Positions 5,586 through 5,873 of a stretch of DNA of 5,873 nucleotides are shown one piece after another (the stretch's first letter is position 1; the number at the start of each line of letters is the position of its first letter). The notes beneath the pieces are model-generated. The model worked only from the letters and a program-made list of their open reading frames with translations, was not told the origin of the DNA and ran no database searches. A program made the position numbers and the translations under genes. The DNA is from an uncultured Beijerinckiaceae bacterium. GTDB taxonomy: Bacteria; Pseudomonadota; Alphaproteobacteria; Rhizobiales; Beijerinckiaceae. The stretch is taken from NCBI GenBank assembly GCA_937873345.1, contig CALMRL010000215.1, forward strand, positions 1 through 5,873, given 5' to 3'.

Positions 5586-5873
5586 CGCCCCGACCTCTCG
5601 ATCAGCTTGAGGGCAGCGAGCCCGCCGAGCGCCAAGCCGGCGAAGGACGGCGGTGCCGGGATCGGAGGGCCATCCAGGAGGTTCTGCCGCCAGTTGCGCC
5701 AGCCGCCCATCATCCGCTGCACGCCGTAGATGTGGAAGGCCGAGCCGGCAAAGCCCATCGCCGAGACCAAGCCGAGCCAGACGCGGGCGGTGCGGCGTGG
5801 ACTATAGGACGGCTTGAGCGCCGCCTCGGCTAGGAAGGCGGCGGCGATCGGCGGCATGGTGACGGGCAGATAC
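5582..5873 (-). CDS. Hypothetical membrane protein, probably 5'-truncated by window edge
   Basis: I do not recognise a named family. From the internal Met at 5857 the product would be 91 residues, but the frame stays open to the edge (residues YLPVT come before that Met), and no Shine-Dalgarno precedes ATG 5857, so the gene most likely continues beyond the window. Counting from that Met, a hydrophobic segment at about 25-46 (ARVWLGLVSAMGFAGSAFHIYG) and a shorter one at about 71-86 (SFAGLALGGLAALKLI) are separated by a loop with basic and Trp residues and a Pro-rich stretch (GPPIPAPP). No Cys or heme-binding CXXCH is present in the visible part; one His (H42) lies at the end of the first segment. 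It is the first visible gene of the - strand unit and overlaps the subunit 3-like gene by 4 bp (ATGA), so it may anchor or serve the dehydrogenase. That role is inference from position. Confidence 0.7.
   Translation of the reverse strand, partial: YLPVTMPPIAAAFLAEAALKPSYSPRRTARVWLGLVSAMGFAGSAFHIYGVQRMMGGWRNWRQNLLDGPPIPAPPSFAGLALGGLAALKLIERSGR

Overview
The window is very GC-rich apart from one short AT island. Its coding density, near-zero intergenic spacing and protein families fit the chromosome of an alphaproteobacterium, most likely of the Hyphomicrobiales/Rhodobacterales kind. That placement is inferred from style and family content only; there is no rRNA or other taxonomic marker. I see no tRNA, mobile element, CRISPR array or phage gene. 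Five genes are complete in the middle, one is cut at the left edge, and one is probably cut at the right edge.

Left part, + strand (3-2195). The window opens in the C-terminal [2Fe-2S] domain of a VanB/phthalate-dioxygenase-reductase type electron-transfer protein. A 107-bp gap follows that holds an AT-rich island with a perfect 14-bp palindrome, probably a promoter/operator. Next is a complete DUF1185 ('amino acid synthesis family') gene, then a 268-bp gap with one clean inverted repeat, then a complete SMP-30/gluconolactonase-family hydrolase gene.

Right part, - strand (5873-2192). Four genes are read right to left in one tightly packed transcription unit: a small membrane protein (probably 5'-incomplete here), a gluconate 2-dehydrogenase subunit 3-like protein, a GMC flavoprotein dehydrogenase with a predicted 3Fe-4S cluster motif, and a mandelate racemase/acid-sugar dehydratase-like enolase superfamily protein. 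Junctions are a 4-bp overlap (ATGA), a 2-bp gap (or a GTGA overlap if a GTG start is used), and a 4-bp overlap (GTGA). Their promoter lies beyond the right edge. The last gene of this unit converges on the SMP-30 gene, and the two stop codons physically overlap.

Working model (inference): the GMC enzyme and its small subunit oxidise a sugar or polyol-like alcohol, the SMP-30 protein opens the resulting lactone, and the enolase superfamily protein dehydrates the sugar acid to a 2-keto-3-deoxy acid. That would be a compact non-phosphorylative oxidation module. Two things depart from the classic periplasmic dehydrogenase complexes: neither the GMC protein nor its small subunit shows an export signal, and no cytochrome c subunit is visible. 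The true substrate cannot be read from the sequence.
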